Notes: generated from the letters alone by a model not told the origin. Numbered from the stretch's first letter, positions 49,307 to 59,015 are shown. The stretch: 64,000 nt of DNA from Armatimonadota bacterium (GCA_017303935.1 JAFLBD010000001.1:496001-560000), one strand, 5' to 3'. Program-made: numbers and translations.

Positions 49307-51517
49307 ATGTCAGCACCGTTCGAAATCCCGCATACCTGGGAGGAGCCCGAGGACCTGCATGCGTTTCTAGAAAAGATTCGCGAGCAGCAGCCGGATGCCA
49401 ATTTGCGCAAGATTAGGTACGCGTATTACCTGGCAGAACAGGCACACAGCGGACAAACTCGCCTAACCGGCGAACCGTACATCACCCATCCCCTGGCCGT
49501 CGCGGACATCCTCGCAGATCTCAAAATGGATGAGGACTCGATCTGCGCTGCGCTGCTCCATGACACTCTTGAGGACAATATAGACTTCTCGCCTGAAAAG
49601 ATCAAAATTCCGTTTGGAGAAGAAGTCCTGAACCTCGTCGAAGGGGTCACGAAACTAAAATTCAAAGCACCGGACGGCACCACAGAACGCCAGCGGAAGA
49701 TGGCCGAAACGCATCGTGCTGCGGAAAGTCTCCGCAAGATGTTGTTGGCGATGGCCAAAGATATCCGTGTGATGGTGATCAAACTCGCGGATCGCCTCCA
49801 CAACATGCGCACGCTCGATGGTCAACCGCAAGATAAGCGCATCCGCATCAGCAGCGAAACCCTCGATATCTACGCGCCCCTCGCGGCCCGGCTCGGAATC
49901 TGGCAGATGAAATGGCAGCTTGAAGATCTGGCCTTCAAGTACCTTCATCCCCATGAATACGCGGAGATTCAGCAGCTAGTCGCAAAGACTCGCACCGAGC
50001 GCGAAGAAGAGCTGCGTGAAGCGATCATCACCGTCAAAGAAGCGCTTATCAGCCGCGGCGTTAAGGTCGTCGAAGTCCAAGGTCGACCGAAGCACCTCTA
50101 CAGCATTTTCAACAAAATCGTTAAGTACGGGTTCAAGTTCGAGGAGATTCTCGACCTCATCGCAATGCGGATCGTGGTGAACGACAAGGCCGATTGCTAT
50201 GTGGCATTCGGCATCGTCAACGAACTTTGGACTCCGATGATGCAGCACTTTGCAGACTACATCGCCCGGCCAAAATCGAACGGCTACCAGAGCCTGCACA
50301 TCAAGGTCATCGGACCACGAGGCGAGCCGCTCGAGATTCAAATTCGCACGAAGGCAATGCACGAAATCGCCGAGATGGGTGTGGCCGCGCATTATGCGTA
50401 CAAGGAGGGCAAAGCCGGAGGAGATCAAGGCTTTAGTCAGCTTCGTCAGCAGCTCTTTGACTGGAGTACAGACACTCGCACGTCTTCCGACTTCTTGCGG
50501 AACCTTAGCTCCGAGGTGTTTAGCGAGCAAGTTTTCGTTTTCACTCCGAAAGGGGACGTTGTGGACCTGCCGGCAAACTCGACTCCGGTTGATTTTGCTT
50601 TTCGCGTACACACTAACCTTGGCCTGCGGCTGATTGGCAGCAAAGTCAACGGTGTGATCGCGCCCCTGAGCCACCGTTTGCAGAACGGCGATGTGGTCGA
50701 ACTCATCACTCGCAACAACGCAACGCCGTCGATGGACTGGTTGGAATTTGTTCAGTCCGCTAGCGCAAAGAGCAAACTTCGAGGCTATTTCAGGTCCCAA
50801 CTCCGCGAAGTGAGCGTAGCCCGAGGTAGAGAAGCGCTCGAGCGTGAACTCCGGAGCATCGGCATCGACCCGAAAGCAGTGCTTGGTGAACCGCTCAATA
50901 TCGTCTCTGCGCAGATCAAAGATTGCAAAAACGGAGAAGATGTCTTCGCAAAAATTGGTGAGGGCCTGGCATCTGTTCAGAACGTGGTCACTAAACTCCG
51001 CGGCACGATTCCAAAAACCCCAACAAGCCATGTCCAGAAGTCTCGCGAGACAGGTGCGATGCACGTTGCTGGAGGGCTGGACAAGATCAGCATGCGGCGC
51101 GCGAAATGTTGCGACCCTGTTCCTGGAGAAGATGTCGTCGGTTACGTCACGCGTGGTCGGGGGGTGATGATCCACCGCACGGTGTGCTCAAACGCGCTCA
51201 ATTATTCGCATACGGAAGCCGAGCGAATGATTCCGATGGTGTGGGAATCGGACGGCGAAAACGTGTACCGAGTGAACTTGCGCATTATCACGCTTGAGCG
51301 CACGGGACTTCTCGCCGAAGTTAGCATGTTGATGAGCGAATCCAAAGCGAACATTGTGGGTCTTCATGTTAAGCCGCTCAAGAACGGCACTTTTGAATGG
51401 GATGTTTCGATTGAAGTCCGCGATCTCGATCACCTCAACGCGACGATGAACAAAGTTGCGGGACTTCAGGACGTTTTCGGCATTTTGCGAGTTCACGGTC
51501 GGACGGGTGCAAAATGA
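49307..51517 (+). CDS. rsh: Bifunctional (p)ppGpp synthetase/hydrolase (RelA/SpoT homologue)
   Basis: 736 residues. The HD hydrolase domain keeps its metal ligands (H61 in ITHPL, H85-D86 in LLHDTLED, D162 in LADRLHNMRTL). The synthetase domain (about 245-360) has the ILDLIAMRIVV and PKSNGYQSLHIKV motifs. TGS (VFVFTPKGDVVDLPANSTPVDFAFRVH), the Cys-containing RRAKCCDPVPGEDVVGY segment and a C-terminal ACT domain follow. It makes and degrades the stringent-response alarmone. It follows pstA and overlaps dtd by four bases, a common rsh-dtd pairing. Confidence 0.95.
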   Translation: MSAPFEIPHTWEEPEDLHAFLEKIREQQPDANLRKIRYAYYLAEQAHSGQTRLTGEPYITHPLAVADILADLKMDEDSICAALLHDTLEDNIDFSPEKIKIPFGEEVLNLVEGVTKLKFKAPDGTTERQRKMAETHRAAESLRKMLLAMAKDIRVMVIKLADRLHNMRTLDGQPQDKRIRISSETLDIYAPLAARLGIWQMKWQLEDLAFKYLHPHEYAEIQQLVAKTRTEREEELREAIITVKEALISRGVKVVEVQGRPKHLYSIFNKIVKYGFKFEEILDLIAMRIVVNDKADCYVAFGIVNELWTPMMQHFADYIARPKSNGYQSLHIKVIGPRGEPLEIQIRTKAMHEIAEMGVAAHYAYKEGKAGGDQGFSQLRQQLFDWSTDTRTSSDFLRNLSSEVFSEQVFVFTPKGDVVDLPANSTPVDFAFRVHTNLGLRLIGSKVNGVIAPLSHRLQNGDVVELITRNNATPSMDWLEFVQSASAKSKLRGYFRSQLREVSVARGREALERELRSIGIDPKAVLGEPLNIVSAQIKDCKNGEDVFAKIGEGLASVQNVVTKLRGTIPKTPTSHVQKSRETGAMHVAGGLDKISMRRAKCCDPVPGEDVVGYVTRGRGVMIHRTVCSNALNYSHTEAERMIPMVWESDGENVYRVNLRIITLERTGLLAEVSMLMSESKANIVGLHVKPLKNGTFEWDVSIEVRDLDHLNATMNKVAGLQDVFGILRVHGRTGAK

Positions 51518-51966
51518 GAGCCATCGTTACGCGCGTTCTACAGGCGCAGGTCTCGGTATCTGGTGAAGTCATCGGGCGGTGTGGCACAGGCCTGCTACTC
51601 CTGGTCGGGGTGCATCAATCCGACACTGCTGAGAATACATCAAAGCTCGCGCATCGGATCGCCAACATTCGGATCTTCAACGACTTCGACGGAAAGATGA
51701 ACCTGTCACTCGGCGATTTGCCAGTGACCGACGAATCCCAAATCCTCGCGGTGAGCAACTTCACGGTTTATGGCGAAACTTCCAAGAATCGACGCCCGAG
51801 CTTTACAGAGTCGGCAAAGTACGATTACGGGAAAGAGCTCTTCGAGAAGTTCGTCGAGGAGCTAATGGCAGTCCACAAATTGAAGGTAGAGACCGGTGAG
51901 TTCGGCGCCGATATGCAGGTCAGCAGCATCAATGACGGCCCGGTCACGGTCATCGTTGAGGGTTAG
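51514..51966 (+). CDS. dtd: D-aminoacyl-tRNA deacylase
   Basis: 150 residues, the standard length. MRAIVTRVLQAQVSV start, the VSNFTVYGETSKNRRPSFTESA segment and the Gly-Pro NDGPVTVIV at the C-terminus that forms the chiral-proofreading site. It removes D-amino acids (and glycine from tRNA-Ala) from tRNA. It is translationally coupled to rsh (ATGA). Confidence 0.95.
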   Translation: MRAIVTRVLQAQVSVSGEVIGRCGTGLLLLVGVHQSDTAENTSKLAHRIANIRIFNDFDGKMNLSLGDLPVTDESQILAVSNFTVYGETSKNRRPSFTESAKYDYGKELFEKFVEELMAVHKLKVETGEFGADMQVSSINDGPVTVIVEG

Positions 51967-51970
51967 AAAG

Positions 51971-51976
51971 TAAACT
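51971..51976 (+). promoter_or_regulatory. Candidate -10 (TAAACT) before gatB
   Basis: TAAACT is followed by eight bases and then the ATG at 51985. It begins five bases after the dtd stop. Confidence 0.45.
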
Positions 51977-51984
51977 GGAATTTC

Positions 51985-53448
51985 ATGTCGAATTACGTGC
52001 TGAGTGTGGGGTTAGAGGTTCATGCCGAATTGGAAACAAAGTCCAAAATGTTCTGCCGTTGCGCGGTGGCGTTTGGCGGGGAGCCCAATACGCGCGTTTG
52101 CCCGGTGTGTCTAGGCATGCCTGGTGCGCTTCCAGTGCCCAACCGAGAAGCCGTACTAATGGTTCTTCGCACGGCACTTGCGCTCAACTGCACCATCGCG
52201 AAAGATTCAATTTTCCATCGCAAAAACTACTTCTATCCAGACCTTTCAAAGGGTTATCAGATCAGCCAGTACGGCGATACAAACCCGATTGGTTACAACG
52301 GCTACCTCGATATTCCTTCAGCTGGCGGCTCCAAACGAATCAAGATTCGGCGGGTTCACCTCGAAGAAGACACTGGAAAACTCATGCACATTCCGGGTTC
52401 GGGTAGCGGCATTGATTACAATCGATCCGGAGTACCGCTAATGGAAATCGTCACCGATTTCCCGCCCGATGTTGACAACGCAGATGATGCCAAAGAGTAT
52501 TTGGTTCAGTTGCGTCAGTTGCTCATTTTCTTGGGAGTTTGTAACGGCAAGATGGCCGAAGGCAGCATGCGCTGCGAGCCAAACATCAGCGTCCGATTGG
52601 AAGGCGCGGAAAAGTTCGGAACCAAGACTGAACTCAAGAATCTGAACAGCTTCCGCAGCGTTCAACTTGGCGTGGAATTTGAGCGACGTCGCCAGATTGC
52701 CGTGATCGAACAAGGTGGGCAAGTGCTCCAAGAGACTCGCGGCTGGAATGAAGGCAGCGAAGCGAGCTACGTCATGCGAATTAAGGAAAGCGAAAACGAC
52801 TATCGCTATTTCCCCGATCCAGACCTGGTCCCGATGCACTTCAGCGACGAACTGATCGAAGAAGAGCGACGAAACCTGCCGGAGCTCCCTCTTGCTAAGC
52901 AGCAGCGATATCAGGCTGAGTTCGAACTTTCAGCATACGATGCTGGAGTTTTGGTTGCAGAAAAAGAGTGGGCCGAGTATTTCGAAACTTGCGTCAGGCT
53001 CGGCGGCGAGCCAAAGGCCGTTTGCAATTGGATGAATGGCGAGTTTGCTCGGATGCTGAATGAATCTGGACAAACCGTAAATCCGCATAGCGATCGAGAA
53101 AAATCGAAGGTCACACCAGAGATGATTTTGGAGCTGATCGGGCTGATTCAGAAAGGCACCATCAGCGGCAACATCGGTAAGCAAGTTTTTGTCGAAATGT
53201 TTGAAAAAGGTAGCAAGCCTGGTGATGTCGTGCAAGCCATGGGCTTGACTCAGATCAGCGATGATGGAGCGATTGAGAAGATTGTTCGAGAAGTCATCGC
53301 CGAAAATGCAGCAGTTGTCGAGAAATTTAAGGCCGGACAAGAGAACGTTTTCGGCTTTTTAGTGGGTCAATCTATGAAAAAGACCCAGGGAAGAGCAAAT
53401 CCGCAGATGGTTCAGGAGATAATGCGGAATGTACTAGGAGAGCAATGA
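51985..53448 (+). CDS. gatB: Asp/Glu-tRNA amidotransferase subunit B
   Basis: 487 residues. The N-terminal kinase-like cradle starts [20 protein letters not shown], with the zinc cysteines CRC and [18 protein letters not shown], the VHLEEDTGK motif and [10 protein letters not shown] follow, and then the helical and YqeY-like tail domains. With GatA and GatC it amidates Glu-tRNA-Gln or Asp-tRNA-Asn. Those subunits are not in the window, so the complex is encoded in separate places. It overlaps the next gene by four bases. Confidence 0.97.
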   Translation: MSNYVLSVGLEVHAELETKSKMFCRCAVAFGGEPNTRVCPVCLGMPGALPVPNREAVLMVLRTALALNCTIAKDSIFHRKNYFYPDLSKGYQISQYGDTNPIGYNGYLDIPSAGGSKRIKIRRVHLEEDTGKLMHIPGSGSGIDYNRSGVPLMEIVTDFPPDVDNADDAKEYLVQLRQLLIFLGVCNGKMAEGSMRCEPNISVRLEGAEKFGTKTELKNLNSFRSVQLGVEFERRRQIAVIEQGGQVLQETRGWNEGSEASYVMRIKESENDYRYFPDPDLVPMHFSDELIEEERRNLPELPLAKQQRYQAEFELSAYDAGVLVAEKEWAEYFETCVRLGGEPKAVCNWMNGEFARMLNESGQTVNPHSDREKSKVTPEMILELIGLIQKGTISGNIGKQVFVEMFEKGSKPGDVVQAMGLTQISDDGAIEKIVREVIAENAAVVEKFKAGQENVFGFLVGQSMKKTQGRANPQMVQEIMRNVLGEQ

Positions 53449-54005
53449 AAAATTGGTTATTTGGGATAGCTCTCGGACTGACGCTGGTGGCGACCGCCAG
53501 TGCGCAGTCTGCAGATGAGAGGGAACAGGACATCATGTTCGCTGCTCACGACGCCATGTCGGAGCAGGTTGATGTGTGGTTTCACGGCACCGATTTCCCT
53601 CGGTGTATCCAATTGCTGTATTTTCAGTACGAGATTGATCAGCACGACTACGAACTCGCAACGAACCTAGGTTGGTTGCTCGAAAGCACCGATCGCCACA
53701 ACGAAGCGCTTGCGATCTATATTCGCTATCGAAAGGACAACTTAACTGATCCGGACGCTGCACTTCCTGAGGCCCAGTACTATTTCATGCGAAAGGCGTA
53801 CGCCAAGGTTCCACCGTTGGTGGAGCCCGCATTAGCCAAGAATCCGCACCCAAACATGTACAGAATTCTGGCCCACAGCTATGAAAAGATGGGCATGCTG
53901 GGCGATTGCTTGAGAATTTGGAACAAGTACTTAGCATTGAATCCATCGGATCTCGCAGCCAAAAAGAATCGCGACCGCGTAAAGCAAAAACTCGAAGCAG
54001 CCTAA
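53445..54005 (+). CDS. Exported TPR-repeat protein
   Basis: 186 residues. A signal peptide ([21 protein letters not shown]) precedes TPR-like helical pairs ([29 protein letters not shown] and [31 protein letters not shown]). The last is a clear TPR with the [11 protein letters not shown] ending. It is probably a periplasmic scaffold. The ATGA overlap with gatB is probably only genome compaction. Confidence 0.7.
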   Translation: MKNWLFGIALGLTLVATASAQSADEREQDIMFAAHDAMSEQVDVWFHGTDFPRCIQLLYFQYEIDQHDYELATNLGWLLESTDRHNEALAIYIRYRKDNLTDPDAALPEAQYYFMRKAYAKVPPLVEPALAKNPHPNMYRILAHSYEKMGMLGDCLRIWNKYLALNPSDLAAKKNRDRVKQKLEAA

Positions 54006-54030
54006 TGCTCCCTTCAGAGTTGGGCGCATA

Positions 54031-54300
54031 ATGCCTTCCGTACTTACGATTCGTGTCCAGCCGAGAGCATCCAGCAATCGTCTGTCTTGGAACGGCGAAC
54101 TGCTCAAGGTGTACACAACAAGCCCGCCCGTCGACGGCGAGGCGAACGACGCCGTAATTCACGCGATAAGCAAGGCTTTTCACATCCCAAAATCGTCAAT
54201 CCAGATAGACGCAGGGCACAAATCTCGCGACAAGCGGTTGCTCCTGGAATCTATTGAGCCGGATGCGTTGTTGCTGATTCTGAGTTCGCTGAGTGAATAG
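54031..54300 (+). CDS. DUF167/YggU-family protein
   Basis: 89 residues. LTIRVQPRASSNRL, the VYTTSPPVDGEANDAVIHAISKAFHIPKSSIQI core and SRDKRLLLE are the DUF167 fold (small alpha/beta). Function unestablished. The length is normal. It is six bases before the next gene. Confidence 0.88.
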   Translation: MPSVLTIRVQPRASSNRLSWNGELLKVYTTSPPVDGEANDAVIHAISKAFHIPKSSIQIDAGHKSRDKRLLLESIEPDALLLILSSLSE

Positions 54301-54306
54301 ACCGAC

Positions 54307-54882
54307 ATGGTAGACGAAGTACATATCGCCATTATCGGCGTGGGAAACCTGGAGGTTGGCCCACCGCTGATGGCCACGATTGCCCAGTACTTCGGCGAAC
54401 GACCCCTGGCGATTCGGCTCTATGACCCAAACCATGAGATTGCCGAGCTGATCGGGCTCTTGGCAAAAGCGCTCTTCAATGTCACCGATTCGGTACACAT
54501 CCTCGGAGTTTTTGAAGATTATTGCGAGGCATTGGCTGGCGCGCACGGAGTCATTTTCTGCCCAGACTATCCAGGGGAAGAGTTGTGGACCAAGCACCAC
54601 CCCGATTTCCCCGAGAAGAAGGGTTTTGCCGATGCGGTTCTGAGTCAGGCAAACGACGCAGTGAGCGTGATCAACTTGACGGACGATTACGATGACATGC
54701 GAATGCGAGAATGGGGACCGTGGCCCGGATTCTTGGAAGAGGACGCTCTAGACGAGATGCCGCACCAGATTTTGCGCTGGATTCATGACGATGATTCGCC
54801 TCATGAACTGCTAGATGCCAACAAAATTTCACCTTTTCGCGAATGGATCGAAGAAATCTGTGTCAATTTGGCATCGGACTAA
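54307..54882 (+). CDS. Rossmann-like protein of unknown function
   Basis: 191 residues. The start VHIAIIGVGNLEVGPPLMATIAQY fits a nucleotide-binding beta-alpha-beta turn like that of GH4 or malate dehydrogenase N-terminal domains, with a following acidic YDPN after strand two. It then diverges, ending in a very acidic region (DDYDDMRM, EEDALDE) and a short helical tail. It has no catalytic domain behind the Rossmann part, so it may be a truncated or repurposed dehydrogenase-like protein. Confidence 0.5.
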   Translation: MVDEVHIAIIGVGNLEVGPPLMATIAQYFGERPLAIRLYDPNHEIAELIGLLAKALFNVTDSVHILGVFEDYCEALAGAHGVIFCPDYPGEELWTKHHPDFPEKKGFADAVLSQANDAVSVINLTDDYDDMRMREWGPWPGFLEEDALDEMPHQILRWIHDDDSPHELLDANKISPFREWIEEICVNLASD

Positions 54883-54884
54883 CG

Positions 54885-54890
54885 TATAGT
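54885..54890 (+). promoter_or_regulatory. Candidate -10 (TATAGT) before the YHS lipoprotein
   Basis: TATAGT is followed by eight bases and then the ATG at 54899. No ribosome binding site is visible. Confidence 0.45.
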
Positions 54891-54898
54891 CTAACGTC

Positions 54899-55225
54899 AT
54901 GAAGCGTGGACTACTCCTCGTTGCGGCCATCGCCGCGATTTTTGTTGCTGGTTGTGACTCGAGCACTCCACCATCTGAAAAAGGTGGTGCAGGCGGAGCA
55001 GGTGGCCGAAGTGCTGCCCCAACCGATATCAAAGTAGCCTCCGACGGCGTCGTTCGCGACGCCGCCGGAAAGGCCTACTGTGTCGTGATGCACCAACCAG
55101 TGGTTGGCGACGAGAAGGAATATCCGTTTGCCGAGAAGGATGGTGTCAAGTACATCTTCTGCTGCCAATCATGCCCAGGCATGTTCAAGAAGGATCCTTC
55201 AAAGTACGCGATCGCCAAGAACTAA
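54899..55225 (+). CDS. YHS-domain lipoprotein
   Basis: 108 residues. The signal peptide MKRGLLLVAAIAAIFVAG ends at lipidated Cys19. A Gly-rich linker follows, then a YHS-like domain (about 60-105): YCVVMHQPVV, FAEKDGVKYIFCCQSCPGMFKKDP, with cysteines placed as in metal-binding YHS/TRASH domains. It probably binds a soft metal (copper or other) at the outer or inner membrane surface. It ends six bases from the convergent upp stop. Confidence 0.75.
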   Translation: MKRGLLLVAAIAAIFVAGCDSSTPPSEKGGAGGAGGRSAAPTDIKVASDGVVRDAAGKAYCVVMHQPVVGDEKEYPFAEKDGVKYIFCCQSCPGMFKKDPSKYAIAKN

Positions 55226-55231
55226 CTGGCG

Positions 55232-55852
55232 CTACATCGTTCCATACAATCGGTCGCCAAAATCTCCAAGGCCCGGAACGATGTATTTCATGATATTCAA
55301 CTCGCGGTCCAACGCCGCCGTATAAACTTCCACCTCTGGATGGTCGTTCTGGAGAGTTTCCACTCCGTCCGGGGCTGAAATCACGCTCACCATCACAATT
55401 TTGTCCGCGCCGGATTCCTTGAGCAGCGTTATCGCTTGGGATGCGCTGCCACCGGTCGCCAGCATCGGGTCGAGGCATAGTGTGAATTTTCCTTTGAGCA
55501 CCGGAAGCTTGCAGTAGTAACTGTGTGCAACGGCTGTCCGCTCGTTTCGCTCAAGGCCGATATAGCCGACCGCGACGTCCGGGAAAATCTCCAAAGCGGG
55601 TTCGAGCATGCTAAGCCCCGCCCGAAGTACCGGAACGACGGCCAAACCTTGACCAAGGCTGGCATCGGTCATTTCTTCAAGCGGTGTCCGCACCTTTCGC
55701 TCGGTCAGTTTCATCGACCGAGTCGCTTCCAAAATCAAAATTGTACTGAGCGTCCTCGCCGCAATTCGGAATCTTTGAGGCTCACATTCCACATCGCGAA
55801 GGGTGGTGAGAAGGTGCCTAGCAAGCGGATGATCCACGACGTGAAGTGCCAT
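55232..55852 (-). CDS. upp: Uracil phosphoribosyltransferase
   Basis: 206 residues from MALHVVDHPLARHLLTTLRD at 55852. It has VPVLRAGLSMLEPAL, GYIGLERNE, the PRPP-binding DPMLATGGSASQAI and the C-terminal uracil site YIVPGLGDFGDRLYGT. It salvages uracil to UMP with PRPP. It is divergent from glmU with an 86-bp gap. Confidence 0.96.
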   Translation of the reverse strand: MALHVVDHPLARHLLTTLRDVECEPQRFRIAARTLSTILILEATRSMKLTERKVRTPLEEMTDASLGQGLAVVPVLRAGLSMLEPALEIFPDVAVGYIGLERNERTAVAHSYYCKLPVLKGKFTLCLDPMLATGGSASQAITLLKESGADKIVMVSVISAPDGVETLQNDHPEVEVYTAALDRELNIMKYIVPGLGDFGDRLYGTM

Positions 55853-55938
55853 AGAATCATTGTGACAAGATTCGGGCAATTTTAGCCATTTGGAGAAATG
55901 CCGAGTTCGCCATTTCGGGTAACTTACAGGCGCACTCT

Positions 55939-57318
55939 ATGGCGCTGGCTGGCATCATCATGGCGGCGGGGCAAGGTACCCGCATGAAGTCCGAAACCCC
56001 AAAGGTTTTGCACCTGGTTTGCGGGCTTCCGATGGTGGAGCACGTGGGCCGAGCGATGCAAAAAGCAGGGGTAAATCGGCCCGTCGTGATCGTGGGTCAT
56101 GGCGCAGAAAAGGTCAAAGAATCGCTGGATTCTCATACCTACGCATTCGCCACGCAATCCGAACAACTCGGAACCGGGCATGCGGTCCTCATGGCCAAAG
56201 AAGCGCTGGCTTCGTATGAAGGATGCGTCCTTGTCGCCCCTGGCGACACACCGCTGTTGGATGGCGAGGCGCTTTCGTCGCTGGTAGCAAAGCACAGAGA
56301 AACCGGCGCATTGTGCACGGTTGCCGCCTTTCGCCTGTCCGATCCAACAGGTTACGGCCGGGTGATCACCGACGCGATGGGGCGCCCTCTTAGAATCGTC
56401 GAGCAGAAAGATTGCAGCACCGAAGAAGCCAAGGTGAACTTGGTTAATTCAAGCGTTTATTGTTTTGACTCGAAGACGCTTTTTGCGCTCTTGCCAAGAT
56501 TGGGCACAGCGAACGCTCAGGGCGAGTACTACCTTACCGATGTACTCAGCGAAATCGTCAAGATGGGGGGGGTGATAGCCGTTGTTGAGTATTCCGATCC
56601 CGACCTTTTTATGGGCGTCAATGACCGATGGAGCCTTGCTCAAGCGGGAAAAATCTTCCAGACCAGAATCCTCCGCCACCACGCTTTGAATGGCGTGACC
56701 ATCGTTGACCCGAGCACGACTTTTATCGAAGCCGATGTGAAGATCGGACAAGATACCGTGATTGAGCCGATGACCTCGCTCGCAGGTGCCACAACGATCG
56801 GTGCCAATTGCGTGATCGGGCCGCAAACCAAGATTCAATCGAGTCAGATCGGTGACAATGTCGAAGTGCTCATGAGTTATTTGAAGGCGGCTTCGATGGC
56901 GGACGGCAGCCGATGCGGACCGTTTGCACACCTCCGACCTGGCGCGCAGCTCGGCGAACGAGTAAAAATTGGCAACTTTGTCGAGGTGAAGAAGAGCATC
57001 ATTGGCGATGGCGCACAAGTCAACCATCTCTCATACATCGGCGATGCGACAATCGGCACAAAAACGAATATCGGTGCCGGAACCATCACCTGCAATTACG
57101 ACGGCTTTAGAAAGCACGAAACGACTATCGGCTCTTATTGCTTCGTCGGCTCAAATTCTACATTGGTCGCTCCGGTAACACTCCAGGATGGGGTGTTCAT
57201 TGCGGCTGGAAGTGTCATAACGAAGGATGTGAGCGCAGATGCGCTCGCACTGGGGCGAGCACAACAAGTGGAGAAAACAGAATGGGCCAAGCGGTGGCGG
57301 GAGAAAAATCAATCTTGA
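55939..57318 (+). CDS. glmU: Bifunctional UDP-GlcNAc pyrophosphorylase / GlcN-1-P acetyltransferase
   Basis: 459 residues. The N-terminal pyrophosphorylase has IIMAAGQGTRMKSETPKVL and QLGTGHAV. The C-terminal left-handed beta-helix of hexapeptide repeats includes AHLRPGAQLGERVKIGNFVEVKKS and the CNYDGFRKHETTIGSYCFVGSNS region. It makes UDP-GlcNAc for the cell wall and lipid A. TAACTT lies 13 bases before the ATG. It heads an operon with prs and probably the DUF6754 cluster. Confidence 0.97.
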   Translation: MALAGIIMAAGQGTRMKSETPKVLHLVCGLPMVEHVGRAMQKAGVNRPVVIVGHGAEKVKESLDSHTYAFATQSEQLGTGHAVLMAKEALASYEGCVLVAPGDTPLLDGEALSSLVAKHRETGALCTVAAFRLSDPTGYGRVITDAMGRPLRIVEQKDCSTEEAKVNLVNSSVYCFDSKTLFALLPRLGTANAQGEYYLTDVLSEIVKMGGVIAVVEYSDPDLFMGVNDRWSLAQAGKIFQTRILRHHALNGVTIVDPSTTFIEADVKIGQDTVIEPMTSLAGATTIGANCVIGPQTKIQSSQIGDNVEVLMSYLKAASMADGSRCGPFAHLRPGAQLGERVKIGNFVEVKKSIIGDGAQVNHLSYIGDATIGTKTNIGAGTITCNYDGFRKHETTIGSYCFVGSNSTLVAPVTLQDGVFIAAGSVITKDVSADALALGRAQQVEKTEWAKRWREKNQS

Positions 57319-57341
57319 ATGAGCCGGCTGATTTAAGCGGG

Positions 57342-58286
57342 ATGAAACTGTTTGTGGGCAACGCAAACCCGGAACTCGGGCAGCGCGTAGCCGACTACCT
57401 CGGCATCGATGTCGGTGCGATGACCATCACCCAGTTCAGTGATGGTGAAATTCGCGTGATGATCGAAGAAAGTGCCCGCGGGAACGACGTCTTCATTCTT
57501 CAACCGACCTGCGAACCAGCAAACGACAATTTGATGGAGTTGCTGATCATGCTGGATGCCTTCCGGCGCGCAAGTGCAAGTCGCATCACTGTTGTCATGC
57601 CGTACTACGGCTATGCTCGGCAAGATAAGAAAATCAAGCCGCGCGAGCCGATCACAGCGAGGCTTTGCGCGGATCTGATCACCCAAGCAGGCGCGATGCG
57701 AGTCGTCGCGGTGGACCTCCACGCCGAGCAAATTCAAGGATTCTTCGATATCCCGGTGGATCACCTCTACGCTGGCCCGATCCTTGGCGAATTTTTGATT
57801 AACGAAGGATTCGCCAACGACGAAAACACGGTCGTGGTGTCCCCTGATGTGGGCGGCGTGCCGCGAGCCAGGAGCCTTGCTGAAATGCTCAAGGCGAGCC
57901 TGGCAATCATTGCAAAGCGGCGTCCGGAACCTAACAAGGTGGATATCGTGGAGATTATCGGTGATGTCAGTGGCAAGCGTTGCGTGATGATTGACGACAT
58001 GATCGACACCGGAGGCAGTGTGATTCATGGTGCAGAGGCACTCATGAAGCGCGGGGCCACCGAGGTTGTCGTGTGTGCCACTCATGCCGTGTTTAGCGGA
58101 AACGCCAGCCAGAGACTACAGGACAGCGTCGTAAACCGCGTTGTGGTGACAGACACGCTGCCGATTTCCAAGCAAAGGATGTTCCCTAAGCTGACGATCT
58201 TGCCGTGCGCACCACTTTTGGGTGAGGCAATTCGGCGAATTCACATGAATGAGTCGGTGAGCACGCTGTTCAAGCAGTGGAGATAA
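57342..58286 (+). CDS. prs: Ribose-phosphate pyrophosphokinase
   Basis: 314 residues from MKLFVGNANPELGQRVADYLG. Alternative starts are TTG 57315, which overlaps the glmU stop as TTGA, and ATG 57282. Prs features: FSDGEIRVMIEESARGNDVF, the ATP site MPYYGYARQDKKIKPREPI, and the PRPP loop CVMIDDMIDTGGSV. It makes PRPP from ribose 5-phosphate and ATP, supplying enzymes such as Upp and PyrE, which are both encoded nearby. It overlaps the next gene by ten bases. Confidence 0.94.
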   Translation: MKLFVGNANPELGQRVADYLGIDVGAMTITQFSDGEIRVMIEESARGNDVFILQPTCEPANDNLMELLIMLDAFRRASASRITVVMPYYGYARQDKKIKPREPITARLCADLITQAGAMRVVAVDLHAEQIQGFFDIPVDHLYAGPILGEFLINEGFANDENTVVVSPDVGGVPRARSLAEMLKASLAIIAKRRPEPNKVDIVEIIGDVSGKRCVMIDDMIDTGGSVIHGAEALMKRGATEVVVCATHAVFSGNASQRLQDSVVNRVVVTDTLPISKQRMFPKLTILPCAPLLGEAIRRIHMNESVSTLFKQWR

Positions 58287-58780
58287 CCGAGGAAATCAGG
58301 TGGTCGGTCCGACTCGGGGATTCTGATCCAAGAAAGCGGTACATCGTGCTCTTGGTAGCATGCTTTGCCGGAATTGTTGGATCGATTATTCCCGGACTCG
58401 GATTCATCTACGGCCTCATCGGGTTTGCACTCGTGATTGTGAGCAGCGCAGAGCTGTTCTTTCCAATCCACTATGCGGTGACAAACAAAAAGATTGAGAG
58501 CCGATGTTTGCTGTCTATTTCGTCCATGGAGTGGACGCAAATCAAGCGAACTTTTGAGGACTCGGATGGCGTAAAGCTATCACCATTCGAGAAATCGCAC
58601 CGAATGGAACCATTTCGCGGGGTTTATATTCGTTTTGCCAACAATCGAGAGCTGGTTTTGGCTAAAATTCGCGAACAACTAGACGATGTCAAGAGAACTC
58701 TGGAAGGAGGAACTGACGGAGGAGGAAGTGGTCACGTTGACGACGAAAATCGCTCACGAGATCACGAAGCGGCGCCTTGA
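58277..58780 (+). CDS. Membrane protein with bacterial PH-like domain (DUF6754 cluster gene 1)
   Basis: 167 residues from GTG 58277. A polar start (EITEEIRWSVRLGDSDPRKR) precedes two hydrophobic helices (about 22-61), then a beta-rich domain resembling bacterial PH domains (PIHYAVTNKKIESRCLLSISSMEWTQIKRTF). A KLSPFEKSHRMEPFRGVYIRF strand motif follows. The last ~25 residues (Gly/Asp/His-rich) lie over the next gene's start and look unconstrained. Possibly a lipid- or protein-binding membrane adaptor. Confidence 0.6.
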   Translation: MEITEEIRWSVRLGDSDPRKRYIVLLVACFAGIVGSIIPGLGFIYGLIGFALVIVSSAELFFPIHYAVTNKKIESRCLLSISSMEWTQIKRTFEDSDGVKLSPFEKSHRMEPFRGVYIRFANNRELVLAKIREQLDDVKRTLEGGTDGGGSGHVDDENRSRDHEAAP

Positions 58781-59015
58781 AGTGCCCGCCATCCTTGCTC
58801 TGGAGATGCAGAAGCCGGTCGCGAATGTGACCGCGCACTTTGCGTTGGCAACGATTGGATTTGTCGCGCCCTTTATTGGGTTCGATCTTTTCAACGACCT
58901 GACACGTCTGCTTGCTAAACGGGATAATATCGAACGCCTGCTCACGGAGATTGAGAAACAAGCTGCGGAGAGGGATCGATCACCGAAGTCGCTCGGAGAG
59001 GAGATGACAAGTTAA
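58686..59015 (+). CDS. Small helical protein (DUF6754 cluster gene 2)
   Basis: 109 residues from ATG 58686. A GTG at 58728 preceded by GGAGG at five bases is a strong alternative and gives 95 residues. The sequence EEVVTLTTKIAHEITKRRLEVPAILALEMQKPVANV is amphipathic; a moderately hydrophobic helix (LATIGFVAPFIGFDLF) and a charged helix (RDNIERLLTEIEKQAAER) follow. No known fold assigned. It overlaps gene 1 by 95 bases and abuts gene 3. Confidence 0.6.
   Translation: MSRELWKEELTEEEVVTLTTKIAHEITKRRLEVPAILALEMQKPVANVTAHFALATIGFVAPFIGFDLFNDLTRLLAKRDNIERLLTEIEKQAAERDRSPKSLGEEMTS

Noticed and set aside
49976-51175. A 399-codon minus-strand frame inside rsh
   Set aside because: It is entirely antisense to the RelA/SpoT gene and lacks any motif.
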